From: Liolophura sinensis | Taxonomy: Eukaryota > Mollusca > Polyplacophora > Chitonida > Chitonidae | Direction: 5' to 3' | Assembly (NCBI RefSeq): GCF_032854445.1 | Contig: NC_088297.1 | Location: forward strand, 15,367,335-15,431,334 | Length of the DNA: 64,000 nucleotides | Part shown: in pieces, positions 11,832 to 23,326 of the stretch | How the letters are laid out: each line of letters starts with the position of its first letter | Numbering within the stretch: position 1 is the first letter of the stretch | The notes under the pieces: model-generated | What the model was told of the DNA's origin: nothing | What the model saw: only the letters and a program-made list of their open reading frames with translations | Databases searched by the model: none | Made by a program: the position numbers and the translations under genes

Positions 11832-12835
11832 GTTGTACAATTGTAGTATTTATAATGATTTGACTGATTTGAATTAATTTTTTCCATCATTAATTTTATA
11901 CATATGGCTGAATCTTTACAGAAATATAAGAATGGCGGGAATATAGAGGTACAAAATTTATCTATTCCCAGTACACAAGCACGGAATGTGGCGTATAAAT
12001 AATCAGGGAAAGGATTTTGAGAATTCGCTGCTATGCTGTACCACTTACGGCACTCCCCTCAGGCAGAGAGCCGTGGCCATAGGTCCTCTGAACACAACCG
12101 CCAGTGGATTAATACGCTCTGGAGGAAGAGCGTACGTAAGAATCCACGCGTTAAATTTCAATCACAGTTATAACTCCAACAATTCCTTATATTTGGTATA
12201 CACTGATTCTCTTTCATCCGAGCTGTATACCCTAAATCCTCCATCGGTAGACAATCTTTTCACACTAATCCAACCGTTTAAACTTTCAAATCGTTGCAAG
12301 AACTTCCTAACAACGTCCGCCATATTTTCAATTCGAACTTTCACTCCAGCTGGTTGCATGAAAGATAGGCTGTTGAAAATACACAAGAAACATTCTCAAA
12401 AAAGTAATATGTTAAATTTCACATAAAATCTGTTGTCTGAGTCACGCTAGAATCTACTCTGTTATTGCAGCAGATAATTCTGGTAAATATAACACACATG
12501 TTCTATTACTTCAACATAAAGATTCTATTAGATTAACAGGATACTATGTTGAATATGACCGAATATTTTGTTGTAATAACAGAATACATTCTGTACATCA
12601 CTCAGACATCACTCGACTTTGTTAAAATTAACAGATTAATCTTTGAGTTCAAACAAAACTACAAAACAAAAAAACAACAACAATACAAAACACAATCAGA
12701 GACACAAAATACAAAGAAAAATACTAAATAAATTTCCCACGAAAAGTCTCGTGGAAGCAAACTTTACGACCGCTTTCACGTGTACCTTCATGGAACTTGA
12801 TGGAAAATTAGGTGATCAACACATTACGTGCTAGA
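11832..12835. other. Unique sequence between the Tc1-like element and the 52-bp array
   Basis: Holds the small minus-strand ORF listed separately and a 146-codon plus-strand frame (11986-12426) that I consider its shadow. A-rich run near 12660-12730. Confidence 0.4.
12168..12323 (-). CDS. Possible small protein, 51 codons, unknown
   Basis: On the minus strand AATATGGCGGAC opens MADVVRKFLQRFESLNG, continues WISVKRLSTDGGFRVYSSDE and ends TKYKELLEL before TAA. The frame stays open 63 bases upstream. Its composition (Lys, Arg, Glu, Leu, Ser; no Cys or His) looks more like protein than the Cys/Ile/Phe-rich noise in neighbouring frames, and the start context is good. I recognise no family. There is no signal peptide or membrane segment. 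It could be a small gene, one exon of a larger gene or chance. Confidence 0.3.
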   Translation of the reverse strand: MADVVRKFLQRFESLNGWISVKRLSTDGGFRVYSSDERESVYTKYKELLEL

Positions 12836-14052
12836 ATACCTGACCCTTTCTTCCCTAGATGCCCCCCCCCCCCCGAATTTTGTCTTTGTGTTGAGATACA
12901 TGGCCTCCCCCTCCCTATATGTCCTCGGACTTTTGTATTTGTGCTGGAATACTCGACCCCCTTCTCCCTAGATATCACCGGACTTTTGTCTTTATGCTGA
13001 GATACATGGCCTCCTCCTCCCGAGATGTCCCTAGACTTTTGTTTTTATGCTGAGATACATGACCCCCTCCTCCCTAGACGTCCCCGGACTTTTGTCTTTG
13101 TGTTGAGATACATGCTCCCCCCTCCCTAGACACCCCCAGACTTTTGTCTTTGTGCGAAGATACATGGGCTCCTCCTACCTAGATGTCCCCGGACTTTTGT
13201 CTTTGTGTTGAGATACATGACCCCCTCCTCCCTAGTATTCCCCGGACTTTTGTCTGTGTTGAGATACATGCCCCCCCCCCCTCCCTAGCACCCCCAGACT
13301 TTTGTCTTTGTATTGAGATACATGGCCTCCTCCTCCCTAGATGTTGCTGAACTTTTGTCTTTGTGCTGAGATACATGACACCCTCCTGCCTAGACGTCCC
13401 CGGACTTTTGTCTGTGTTGAGATACATGCTCCCCCCTCCCTAGACACCCCCAGACTTTTGTCTTTGTGTTGAGATACATGACCTCCTCCTCCCTAGATGT
13501 TGCTGAACTTTTGTCTTTGTGCTGAAATACATGCTCCCCCTCCCTAGACACCGCCAGACTTTTGTCTTTGTGTTGAGATACATGGCCTCCTCCTCCTAGA
13601 TGTTACTGAACTTTTATCTTTGTGCTGAGATACACGGCCTCCTCCTCCCTAGATGCCCCTAGACTTTTGTCGTGGTGCTGAGATACACGGCCCTCCGCTT
13701 CCCTAGACGTCCCTAGACTTTTGTTTTTATGCTGAGATACATGGGTTCCTCCTCCCTAGATATCCCCGGACTTTTGTCTCTATGCTGAGATACATAGCCT
13801 CCTCCTCCCTAGATGTTACTGAACTTTTGTTTTTATGCTGAGATACATGGTCTCTTCCTCACTAGATGTCCCCGGGTTTTTGTTTTTATGCTGAGATACA
13901 CGGCCTCCTCCTCCCTAGATGTCCCTAGACTTTTGTTTTTATGCTGAGATACACGGCCTCCTCCTCCCTAGATGTTGCTGAACTTTTGTCTTTGTGCTGA
14001 GATACATGACCCCCCCCCCCTCCCTTGGTGTCCCTGGACTTTTGTCTTTGTG
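12836..14052. repeat. Roughly 52-bp pyrimidine-rich tandem array, about 23 copies
   Basis: Each unit contains CTCCCTAGATGTCCCCGGAC, then TTTTGTCTTTGTGCTGAGAT and ACATGGCCTCCTC. Period varies by a few bases because C-runs and CTC blocks change length, so no frame is kept. Some units carry runs of nine or ten C. Confidence 0.95.
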
Positions 14053-14091
14053 CTGGGATACTTAAATGTATACTGTATGGGTATAATGTAT

Positions 14092-14250
14092 GGGTTTTAC
14101 GTCGTATTCTTAATAATTTTTCAGTGATATGCCAAAGACGACTCATTAGGTGTGTGTACGTAGACTGTGTCTTCTTGTGGTAGGGTGAGTCCATGCCGCC
14201 AAAGTGCAGCCGTCACTGAAGTATCATGCCAAAGACACCAAACATGACAC
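14092..14250 (-). mobile_element. SINE-C 3' half
   Basis: On the minus strand GGTGTCTTTGGCATGATAC, GCGGCATGGACTCACCC-like sequence and a tail ACGACGTAAAACCCATA. Confidence 0.8.
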
Positions 14251-15963
14251 TTATCATGCAAATACAATATATACCAAGAGATGTTCCTAAATACACACTA
14301 TTCAACAATTATGTTTTTTTGTCTTTCAAGAACAATTGAAAAATATATTGGAGACCACATTTACAAATAATTTTTCGCATTCTTTCATCTGAACTTATGA
14401 ATTTTTTTATGTTTTCTACACCTTTAGATAATCACTGCCTGACGAAAGTGTCACAATGTCCACACTTTTCATGTAAGACATGATTTTTTCTCTCACCTCG
14501 TGTCCTGGGACCAATTCAACAAAGATATTGCAGAGTTAAAGGATAAGCCAGTGTCCATATTTAGTTACTGGCCTTATTTAATGTATAAAGATTATAACCT
14601 GTTTAAACAGTGTACTTCCGGGAGGGCTTCTGAGAAAAATAATAATGACTTTAAATCCACCAAAAACTATAGATTTATTGCCCTAGCCGATCTCCAGTCG
14701 GCTCAGCGGGTGACGTCATAGATGGCCAACCCAAGTCCTGCTGGCCTAAGATATAGTACCAAAATGATGTCATTCTTGAGATGGATTGTAGCTACTCAGA
14801 AGCAAATATACGGCCATGCCAATTTGAACTTACAGAAGACGATGTTGAAGTTCCGATTTTTTACACTGACATCTCTATCCAGAATTCAGATTCCGAGTTT
14901 TCAGATTTTCGATATGCTTGTTGTCACGCTTGTAGCTTTCCTTTAACACTGAACTAAAGGGCGAAGCTCTGACAGCTCACAAAGGTTGGACTTCTATAGC
15001 GTAATTGTGCGGAGAATACCGAGTGTTGACGGAAAAAAATGCATAAAACCAGCCACATTATTTAGCCACTTTAAGTGCCGTATTATTGAGATTAATATAC
15101 CCTTTTTCAATATTTTTTTACACTCAGTTAAACATTATGTACAGAGTTAGCTAATTATAAATAAATGATGAATCTGAACACTAATCCTGTAAGTCAAAAT
15201 TTAAACTTTGTCACAGTGTTTAGTTTTCAGTAATGGAAGTTAAAATTCTGACACGGTTTGCCTTCTGATAACATTGATGAGGTGTTGAAAATTTTAAGTT
15301 CCAGGGATCAAAAATAAGCTCTAAAATCATATTTTAAAGTTTGACTCAAATCCAAAACTAGCTTCGTCGAATCGACCCACGCGTTGGCTGCGCCTTAATT
15401 TAATAAGAAGTATAATTTTAAAATATTCATTCTCCTTTTTGGAATTTCATGGAAATTTCAAATCCACAGTGATTTTGATTGACTGAGTACAGTTTGCAGT
15501 TGTTAAAAAATTTAGTCTTCTATCTCTCAGATAGCATATATATTCTGTCGTTTTAACAGATAAGGTTTTTTAGTATAGATGTATAGCGTAGAGTTAATTG
15601 TGGGACCTCGTTCGCCCGGTCATCTGATAAACGTGTTGTGAGATAAGATGTGATCCTTAAGCACGCCTGCTCGCCTGTCCACATCTACGTATACTTGACT
15701 GAAACCTACATCACGTCTACTTACAGGTGTGCTGATCACTTAGATCTACCTGTGTCGTGACACACCAGTTAAAATTCATTGAAGGGCCAGTGTAACGTGA
15801 TACATGGTATGTAGGGGCCTACATTATGACAGATTTAACATCAGTACACATACGCCATGTTAGTAGACTACATACAGATTAATTCAGGAGTCAAGTTTGG
15901 GACTGTTTAGACACAAAGGACTTTACCGGTTAAAAATCAGCGGGGACTTCAAAGGTCACCGCA
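14251..15963. other. Unique 1.7-kb block, no gene recognised
   Basis: Short frames at 14500-14946 show no family signal. The last 300 bases may serve candidate exon 1a as promoter or 5' UTR. Confidence 0.4.
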
Positions 15964-16010
15964 ATGGCCGGAGCTATGCCGGACAAGTTTTCCGTCCAGG
16001 AAAAAGCAAG
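15964..16010 (+). CDS. Candidate alternative first coding exon 1a
   Basis: An ATG in fair context (CGCAATGGCC) opens MAGAMPDKFSVQEKA and runs into a donor AG|GTAAAT at 16010/16011, leaving two bases (phase 2). This fits the exon at 34876, restoring an Arg codon. The upstream 300 bases are repeat-free and could be a promoter and 5' UTR. It would head the longest transcript, with an 18.9-kb first intron. No homology is recognised; the support is start context, donor strength and phase only. Confidence 0.45.
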
Positions 16011-16117
16011 GTAAATACACATTATGTGTAAACTGATTAAAACTCATTTTAAGAAAGTCATTTCAAGGCTGAATGCGATCCCGTGGTTTATCTCTTTTAT
16101 AACTAATATGAACTGAC

Positions 16118-16460
16118 CAAATAGAGCGTCCGCCTCGAAGTCCGGAGACCAGGAATCAAGCCTCAGTCATATCCTACCAAAGACTTTAAAAATGGTACTT
16201 GTTGCCATTTGTCAAGTGCTGAGAGGCTAGATAACTGGTTGGCACGGTGTCAGTATAATGTGACATGGTGGATGTCATGCCTGGTGTCTTCGCCATGATA
16301 CTTCAGTGGCGGCAGCATTTTGGCGGTATGAACTCGCCCTGCCACAAGAACACACAGTATCCATGTAGACACCACTAATGACTCCCCATCATCATATGAC
16401 TGAAAATTTGTTGAGTACGACGTAAAACCTCAAACATACATACAAATACATACATACCGA
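16118..16460 (+). mobile_element. SINE-C, nearly full length
   Basis: TAGAGCGTCCGCCTCGAAGT, GGTACTTGTTGCC, GGTGTCTTCGCCATGATAC, GTATGAACTCGCCCTGCCAC and TTGAGTACGACGTAAAACC. Confidence 0.88.
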
Positions 16461-16790
16461 CATAAATTCTGACTTTTTTCTCATTGAATAGAAGAGTGTC
16501 TAATATGACACGGTGTCAGTATAATGTGACATGGTGGGTGTCATGCCTGGTGTCTTCGGTATGATACTTCAGTGGCGGCAGCATTTTGGCGGTATGAACT
16601 CGCCCTGCCACAGGAACTCACAGTATCTATGTAAACACCACTAATGACTCCCCGTCATCATATGACTGAAAATTTGTTGAGTACGACGTAAAAGCCCAAA
16701 CATACATACATATACATACATACCGACATAAATTCTGACTTTTTTCTCATTGAATGGCAGAGTATCTAATAATAATTATCCACGTTTTTA
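16225..16790. repeat. Tandem segmental duplication of about 281 bp covering part of a SINE-C
   Basis: From CACGGTGTCAGTATAATGTG at about 16230 through TTTTTTCTCATTGAAT near 16490, the sequence repeats from about 16510 to 16755. The flank is duplicated along with the SINE, so this is a genomic duplication and not a second insertion. Confidence 0.85.
16509..16720 (+). mobile_element. SINE-C 3' part, copy made by local duplication
   Basis: Repeats the last two-thirds of the element at 16118 with the same flank, so it arose by tandem duplication. Confidence 0.85.
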
Positions 16791-17891
16791 TTCCAAACAG
16801 GTGAGAATTTTACCTAAGCTTTACTTTTTTTTTTTGGTACTGGTAATCTAAATGTCTTAAATATTTGTCTACCTCATATGTGTCAAAATTATATCTATAT
16901 CTACATGTATGGCGGATCATATCAGAGCCTAAAGCCAGCTGGGACACTGTACGATGCCTTTATTGTAGTAATCAAGATTTGGGTTAGACATTTCCCCAAA
17001 CGCAAACGTATCGGGTACACTATACAGCCTACTGGGTATTTGTCGGTACATGCATGTTTATTTCAGTATTTCGTGAATTTCTTCAGCCTGGTATTCTTTT
17101 CTTGGTAAATATAAATATTCTTTGTCAAGTAGTTACCACTGTATGGTAAACATTTGCAAATGAAATGGTTACATTCACAAATCTACAAAGTACATATGAA
17201 ATACAGTGTAATATTTGAAATATACATTTCCTTTGATGTACTACTAATGATATAGTTTTGAAATGTGCGGTTATCGGATAGTTAAAATATTATAAATACA
17301 ATTTAAATACGTTGTAAATTTTTGCTAAATTATTATGAAATACTGTACTTGAACATAGTTAAATATAGTCCTATTCAGTCTTTGGTTATCTTTACCTCCC
17401 GTGTACAAGTTTGACACAGTCATCTTCACTGACATTTAACAGGAAAGGTAAATGAAATAGGAAAGTTGAATGTTCACTAACGTTTATCACACCTAGCCTA
17501 TGCTCGTTCAACATGTGTAAATAGCTGTCTCATATTTCACAAATTTTGCTAAAAAAAATCACACCGTTGCAAATAAATTTTTGACATATCCAATACCTGC
17601 ACCACGCATAATAAATGTTATTAAATCTAGGTTTTCTTGTACTGTTGTAGTGTTGTAGGCTATAACACTCACTGTGCCTGAACGGTATACTAAATCGCCC
17701 CGCTCTGACGCTCGTGTGGCCGAGTGCGTAATGTAATGTCCACCTGCCTTCCACATATGAAGGTCACATAGGCCTACATGGGACAGTCCGTCTGCAACTT
17801 GCCAAAGGATTAGCCCGGCACCTCCTGTTTCAAACACGCGCAAAATATCAGTGATCAACTCTTGGGTGTGGTCAAATGGCGTTTATTACAA
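16791..17891. other. Intronic unique sequence
   Basis: AT-rich, no convincing exon or repeat. Confidence 0.45.
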
Positions 17892-17902
17892 CAATCAAAA
17901 AC

Positions 17903-18054
17903 GGTCCTACGTGGAAAGGTCTGCCAGCAACCTGCTGATGGTCGTGTGTTTCCCAGGGTTCTGTCCGATTTCCTCCCACCATATTGCTGGCCGCCGTCGT
18001 ATATAGGTGAAATATTCTTGAGTACGGCGTAAAACATCAATCAAATAAATAAAC
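17903..18054 (+). mobile_element. SINE-A, headless copy with target duplication
   Basis: Starts near GGTCCTACGTGGAAAGG and ends in a normal GTACGGCGTAAAACATC tail. CAATCAAAA at 17892-17900 and 18058-18066 is a probable target duplication. Confidence 0.88.
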
Positions 18055-18174
18055 AAGCAATCAAAATCATCATCTGGGGGATGGTAGAATGGATGACTGA
18101 AGCAGAATAATCTGTATTCAAAATTCAGAATACTTAGAATGTTCAATACTTAATTCAACATAAATACTGTATTA

Positions 18175-18324
18175 TTTATTTATGTATTTATTTATTTGAT
18201 TGGTGTTTTACGCCGTACTCAAGAATATTTCACTTATACGACGGCGGCCAGCATTATGGTGGGAGGAAACCGATCAGCGCCCGGGGGAAACCCACGACCA
18301 TCCGCAGGTTGCTGGAAAACCAAC
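18175..18324 (-). mobile_element. SINE-A, headless, inverted relative to 17903-18054
   Basis: Starts (plus reading) ATTTATTTGATTGGTGTTTT and stops at CGCAGGTTGCTGG. ACTGTATTA flanks it at about 18166-18174 and 18325-18333. With its neighbour it can form a roughly 140-bp RNA hairpin. Confidence 0.88.
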
Positions 18325-18940
18325 ACTGTATTAGAATAACGGCGTATTATGTTGCCATCATAGTATATTGTATACTAATATATTATGTTATAATATATTC
18401 CAGCTTTACTCAGGCAACAGAACGTCCAGTAAAATTAACAGATTATTACCGGTATTATTTTTTTTTCGGGTAGGTCTGCGTGCTTTTAACTACATCTACT
18501 TGAGGGGTTTATGTGTTGGTTATGTCACCTACAAAAGTATGAAAGAACGAGATTTTAAAACAAGATTTCCTTGTCTAAATATATGTAACACGTCGCCTTG
18601 CTTGATATAGGCGATGTGACGTAAAGCCATGATCATTAACGAATATCTAAAACAGACACATGGGTACGCCTACACCTATGTAAATTCAGAAATTTTGCGC
18701 TGATTTTTCACTTCTTCGTCCACAGGAATTTAGAATGTACATTTGTGACTAAGTCTGTAAAATATCGCTTATGGATAACTATTTCTTCACCTGAATGGAT
18801 AGAACTGCTACAATTTCCACCGATAAACGAAGACGCTGTTATCTATATTTTTTCAACATAGGCTAATACACATTGTATTTGTGAATTTCCCGAATAATTC
18901 GCTTGTATTACAGACTAAAAGTAACCAAACGGCAGACAAG

Positions 18941-18988
18941 ATGGCGATTTTCACCACTGCGAGGAGTATGGTCGAGAAAATCCAAAAG
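18941..18988 (+). CDS. Candidate first coding exon, phase 0, partner unknown
   Basis: A good start (CAAGATGGCG) opens 16 codons, MAIFTTARSMVEKIQK, ending exactly at the strong donor AAG|GTAAGA (18988/18989) in phase 0. This phase does not fit the exon at 34876. It would fit an acceptor AG at 56777-56778 or the exon at 61703, or an exon I did not find. It sits 0.5 kb upstream of candidate exon 1b and may share its promoter region. Function is unknown. Confidence 0.35.
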
Positions 18989-19497
18989 GTAAGAGAGCGT
19001 TTTTATTAATATCTGACATGAAATTGCAAAAACTATGCTTATGTTTGGGAATTGTAGGGTGATATAAATTAAAGGGGGGTAAATATGATATTTTTGATGG
19101 CACAGATGTTTGTCGGGAATTATCTCCCCTTGAGGTGTTTCGCCAGCAAACGGAAACAAGTGATGTGTTATTGACAGGAAAATGGCTACAACCGCGCACA
19201 GTGGAATCAAGTCTGCAAGACTAAAAGGCAGGACGACAAGTGTTTCCCCCGTAAAAAACACTCATTGGGGCACATTTTGAAAGAGAAAGCGCCACAGCGT
19301 GGAACTGCATCTGTATTGTTTTGATACAGTGCAGGGAATGGAATATAACCATATCAGTTGTGCGCCAGGCATGTGGAAATTTGACCCTCGTTTCGAAATC
19401 GAAGTGCTCCCAAATAATAGCCGATTGTCAAGCACGGGCTGGTTCTCATAGTTTGCCAAATTCCTAGCCACATTGATCCCTTAAACACAATGCAAGA

Positions 19498-19568
19498 ATG
19501 TCGGACATGGAAAGGAAGCCGTCTTTGAAAGAAAGGGCTCTTGAACGACTGGGAATAAACGCTTTGCG
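19498..19568 (+). CDS. Candidate alternative first coding exon 1b
   Basis: The ATG at 19498 (AAGAATGTCG) opens MSDMERKPSLKERALERLG then INAL, 23 codons plus two bases, ending at a near-perfect donor GCG|GTAAGT (19568/19569). Phase 2 fits the exon at 34876 (CG|A, Arg). The peptide is basic and helix-prone, like the short Lys/Arg-rich N-terminus of NCOA7-type proteins; that similarity is only in composition. It is the best-supported of the upstream starts. Confidence 0.55.
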
Positions 19569-21010
19569 GTAAGTTTTCCCCCCAGTCTTTTGATGTTTAT
19601 TCTGTTGATATGTTCGTGAAATCAACACTTCCTGTTTTCATTTACCAAATCAATGACGTCATAGGTTTGCGTATCTCATAACTCCCCCACCCCCTTAGTG
19701 CGCTTAGGATTCCCCCGTTTGGTGTACACGTGGAAATCATCTTGTTTGTACATCGTCTGCAGTTGAGGTTCTATATTGTGTGAGTATCGTGCTTGCACAT
19801 CGTCTGCTTGCGATGACACAGTACTTCAGACTTGTTTTGATGCAGTGATCAAGCAGAGTTGTTCGTTGTTTTACGTTTGCAGACACAGGTATGTAAACGT
19901 AAGTGTGCTACAAGTTGTAGTTGTATTTTATTCTCTGTCCTTTGTTAATTAGTTGCTGACCCCCTTCTCAGAAGTCCATTATGAGCTGAAGATGCTATCT
20001 TTAGTGAATTGACAGCACTCTACCACGTAACAGAACCCTTTTCCTAAAAACTCCTTCACATTATGGTAAGATAATGCATTGCAGGTCTCAAAATTATCTC
20101 TTGATTAAAAATTAATCATAATGGGGATTTTAAAATTGGGTTTGCTGTCACATGGTAAAGTGACATCGGTTCATTGAGGAACCAGTTTGTCAGAGTGAAC
20201 GTCCGAGAATGGGCTTATTCACTAATCAGAAGCATCAACCTAGTCTTGACAATGTCTTAAGTTATTGTCATTTTTATTGAAGATCGTTTCTAATGTGTAC
20301 ACAGAACAGTGTACATATCCAGCAACACAATGCGTCAGACAGCAGTCAGAGTGACATTGGTATGGTATTGAATGCGATGCTGTGCTATTTTTGGCATTGT
20401 CCTATGGTATTGCATGATTTCTGAAAGTGTAATTTTAGCACTGCTATGAAACACATTCATGTGAACTAGCACTGCATGGAAAAAGATTTTTCACCTGTGC
20501 ATCAGTCAAGTTTTGCATTTAAAACTTTTGTTATTATAATGGCTGCTTTATTTCCCCACCCCTGCAGCGGTAGAGAATGGTGATACTATGTAATAAACAG
20601 TAACCAGGGACTGGCCTGCTGCAACAACAAAACAATAATGATTAGTGACAAAGGCTATACCTATAGCGGATGGACACCAACCCTGGCCATATTACCAAAC
20701 ATACAACATTACCCAAGATCTGTAGCTCATGTGAGCTCAAGGGCAATAATGAAGAGATGTATAACTATGCTGCAACATCGCATCTGATTAACCATACAGT
20801 TACAGTTGCTACCAAAATGTACTTGTCCATCCAGTCAACGATGTTTCTGTAGTTTTGTGATCAGTGCAAACTACAGTGCTTGGTTGACATATCTGACTGG
20901 CAAGCTGAAATATAAGGCCCATTTAAGTACTTTATGAATCATGAACATGCGTAGCCCCCCCCCCCCACGCATGGCAGAGTTTTTCATGTGCTAGTGTGAA
21001 ACATTAACTC
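19569..21010. other. Intronic unique sequence downstream of candidate exon 1b
   Basis: No exon recognised; a C-run at 20957-20967. Confidence 0.45.
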
Positions 21011-21202
21011 ATGGGCCTCCCACCAGTGCAGTTGTTTTGAGTTGAAGTTGAACTCATGCTGGCTTTGTCTCCTGTTGTACCTGGGAAGGTGTGGCAAGAA
21101 CTTGGGAATAACAGGCATATCCGCAGGGCATTGCCCGGTTTTGTCCTATTATAGTGCTGGCCACCATCGTATAAATGAAGTACCTCGTGAGTATGGCGAT
21201 TG
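21011..21202 (+). mobile_element. SINE-A, diverged
   Basis: GGGCCTCCCACCAGTGCAG, CTCATGCTGGCTTTGTCTC, ATTGCCCGGTTTTGTCC, ATCGTATAAATGAAGTACC. Confidence 0.75.
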
Positions 21203-21391
21203 TAAAAAATTATATTTGTGGATTGGGCTATTTCTGTCTTGTTTTATTTGAAGAAATATGTGTAAGTCCGAGACTAAATATATTATAGCCACATACAAGT
21301 AAGTCCTGCTGAGGTACATGTCATCTGGCGTATCAGTCAGGCTGTGTTACCCTTCTAGATTTGCTGATTTCACAGGTAACATCGCAAACAT

Positions 21392-21424
<33 letters not shown>

Positions 21425-21447
21425 GCTGTCACCTTGTATACTTGCTA

Positions 21448-21538
21448 TTTCCTCCCACCATAACCGTGCCAGTGGTGTCCGTCGCCGTACTGCTGAAATA
21501 TTCTTGTGTACGATGTAATACACCACTGAAATAAATAA
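21448..21538 (+). mobile_element. SINE-A 3' end, diverged
   Basis: TTTCCTCCCACCATAACC and CTGAAATATTCTTGTGTACG; a poly-T run of about 32 bases lies just upstream. Confidence 0.7.
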
Positions 21539-21889
21539 GGAAACAAATATTACACTTGCATTATTTATAATGCATTCACTCTATGTAGGGGAATGCTGAC
21601 CTCATACCAGGATTTCCTCATGCACAATTAAGTGTGGCTTGTAGCCTTATGCTTCTAGCTTCCCAGGTGTGGCCTTTACTTATCAGGGGATAGGTGGCAC
21701 AGTGATCTATTTATGGATGTCTATTTGAGGTCAGAAGGTTGAGCAGGCCATACAGGCTTGTGAATCTCTCTCTGTCTCACAGGTTGTCTCGAGGAAAGCA
21801 AGGCCACAGATATAAAAACATGTAGATATACATTACTGTTAAATGTCTCCTATATAGGTACAAGTGTATTCATGCTGGTGTATTCATGT

Positions 21890-22122
21890 AGAGGCCTCAC
21901 TGGCTGAGTGGTTAGTGTGCTTGCACAGCACAGTGACCCAGGAGCCTCTCACCGGTGAGTTCGCTATGAGTTCAAGTCCAGGTCATGATGGCTTCCTCTC
22001 CGGTTCTACCTTCTATGGTCTTCCTACAACTTGTAGATATGCTCGTTTTTCGCCCAACCGTCATGCTGGCTGTTGTGGTGTAAGTGACATATTCTTGAAT
22101 ATGGCATAAAACACCAATCAAT
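21890..22122 (+). mobile_element. SINE-A, full length but diverged
   Basis: AGGCCTCACTGGCTGAGTGG head, TATGAGTTCAAGTCCAGG B-box, TATTCTTGAATATGGC tail. Confidence 0.88.
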
Positions 22123-22416
22123 ATACAAGTAATAATTGTAATTTCATTTCCAAGGTACTTTGTATTTAAATACAAAATTTATTTTACAAAAATCTTGTAT
22201 TTAGGGTCAGTTTACGTGAAACATTAGACGAACTGTTTGTATGCATGTACGTGTAAATTTTAATACCCTTGCACTTTAGTTATGAAAACATGTAAAAAAT
22301 AAGTATCAGATTAAACCAACTGGAATGAGAAGGTGTCCTTGTGGCACTCCAGCATACGTACGTCATGTACTGTATGGAAAGAGTCATTGTGAAATGAGGT
22401 CTTCAATTCTTGTTCC

Positions 22417-22556
22417 TGTGGGAAGGTCTGACAGCAACCTGCGGATGGTCATGGGTTTCTCCAGGGCTGTGCCTGGTTTCCTCCCGCCATACTGCTGGCT
22501 GCCGTCTTATAAGTGAAAAATATTCTTGAGTACGGCATAAAGCACAAATCAAAATC
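22417..22556 (+). mobile_element. SINE-A headless, first of a tandem pair
   Basis: Begins TGTGGGAAGGTCTGACAGC directly after AATTCTTGTTCC (22405-22416) and ends AGCACAAATCAAAATC before the second AATTCTTGTTCC. Confidence 0.92.
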
Positions 22557-22568
22557 AATTCTTGTTCC

Positions 22569-22727
22569 TGTGGGAAGGTCTGCCAGCAACCTGCGGATGG
22601 TCATGGGTTTCTCCCGGGCTGTGCCTGGTTTCCTCCCGCCATACTGCTGGCTGCCGTCTTATAAGTGAAAAATATTCTTGAGTACGGCATAAAGCACAAA
22701 TCAAATAAATCAATCAGTCAGTCAATC
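22569..22727 (+). mobile_element. SINE-A headless, second of a tandem pair
   Basis: Near-identical to 22417-22556. The 12-bp AATTCTTGTTCC occurs before, between and after the pair (22405, 22557, 22728). Confidence 0.92.
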
Positions 22728-22739
22728 AATTCTTGTTCC

Positions 22740-23326
22740 AAGCTTACAATTTGACAGGTTAGTGTATGCTGAAATGCCAATCATATTGCTTTGAAACATG
22801 GGTTTATTTCATTTACTTGTATGTTGTTTAGACTGATTGCAGGCTATGCCTTATGCTGTATGGCTAAAAACTCAGCGATTTATGCCAGCTTTGCCGTATT
22901 CAGGCTTTACATGTATGATGAGGAAAAATCGCAAAATTATGCAGCAGGCACCAGATAGAAAAAAATATGTTCTTTTCAGCCTATAGTGTCATTTTTTAAA
23001 GTTTTCTTCTCCTTTAATATTGAGGCGCTAGGATTTCCGGCTTCGCCTGAACATGTATATTGATAGGGCATCTGGTAGATGTATGTATACCTGTACAGTA
23101 TTATGGTGTACATGTATCTACATTTGAAGAGAGATAATATCATTTGATTTTCTAACACAATCTCTGTAACTGTACACGGGCTGTGGAATTTCAGACGCGC
23201 CCTCACACTCCCACACTGTCACACGTTTGAAACATAATAGAGAGGTTGAAATAGGTATGTGTATGTAAATCCACGACAGTATGTTTAATACTGCTATGGC
23301 CTGAGACATCCGCTTGTATATATATA
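22740..23326. other. Intronic unique sequence
   Basis: Nothing recognised. Confidence 0.45.

Noticed and set aside
11986-12426. 146-codon plus-strand ORF
   Set aside because: Composition is Asn/Ser/Thr/Leu noise and it overlaps a more protein-like minus-strand frame; no family signal.
18908-19261. 117-codon minus-strand ORF with hydrophobic stretches
   Set aside because: Antisense to candidate first exons, with no family resemblance; pyrimidine-rich strands often read as Leu/Phe/Ile.
19182-19280. Possible further first exon MATTAHSGIKSARLKG
   Set aside because: Good ATG context but no convincing donor before the stop.
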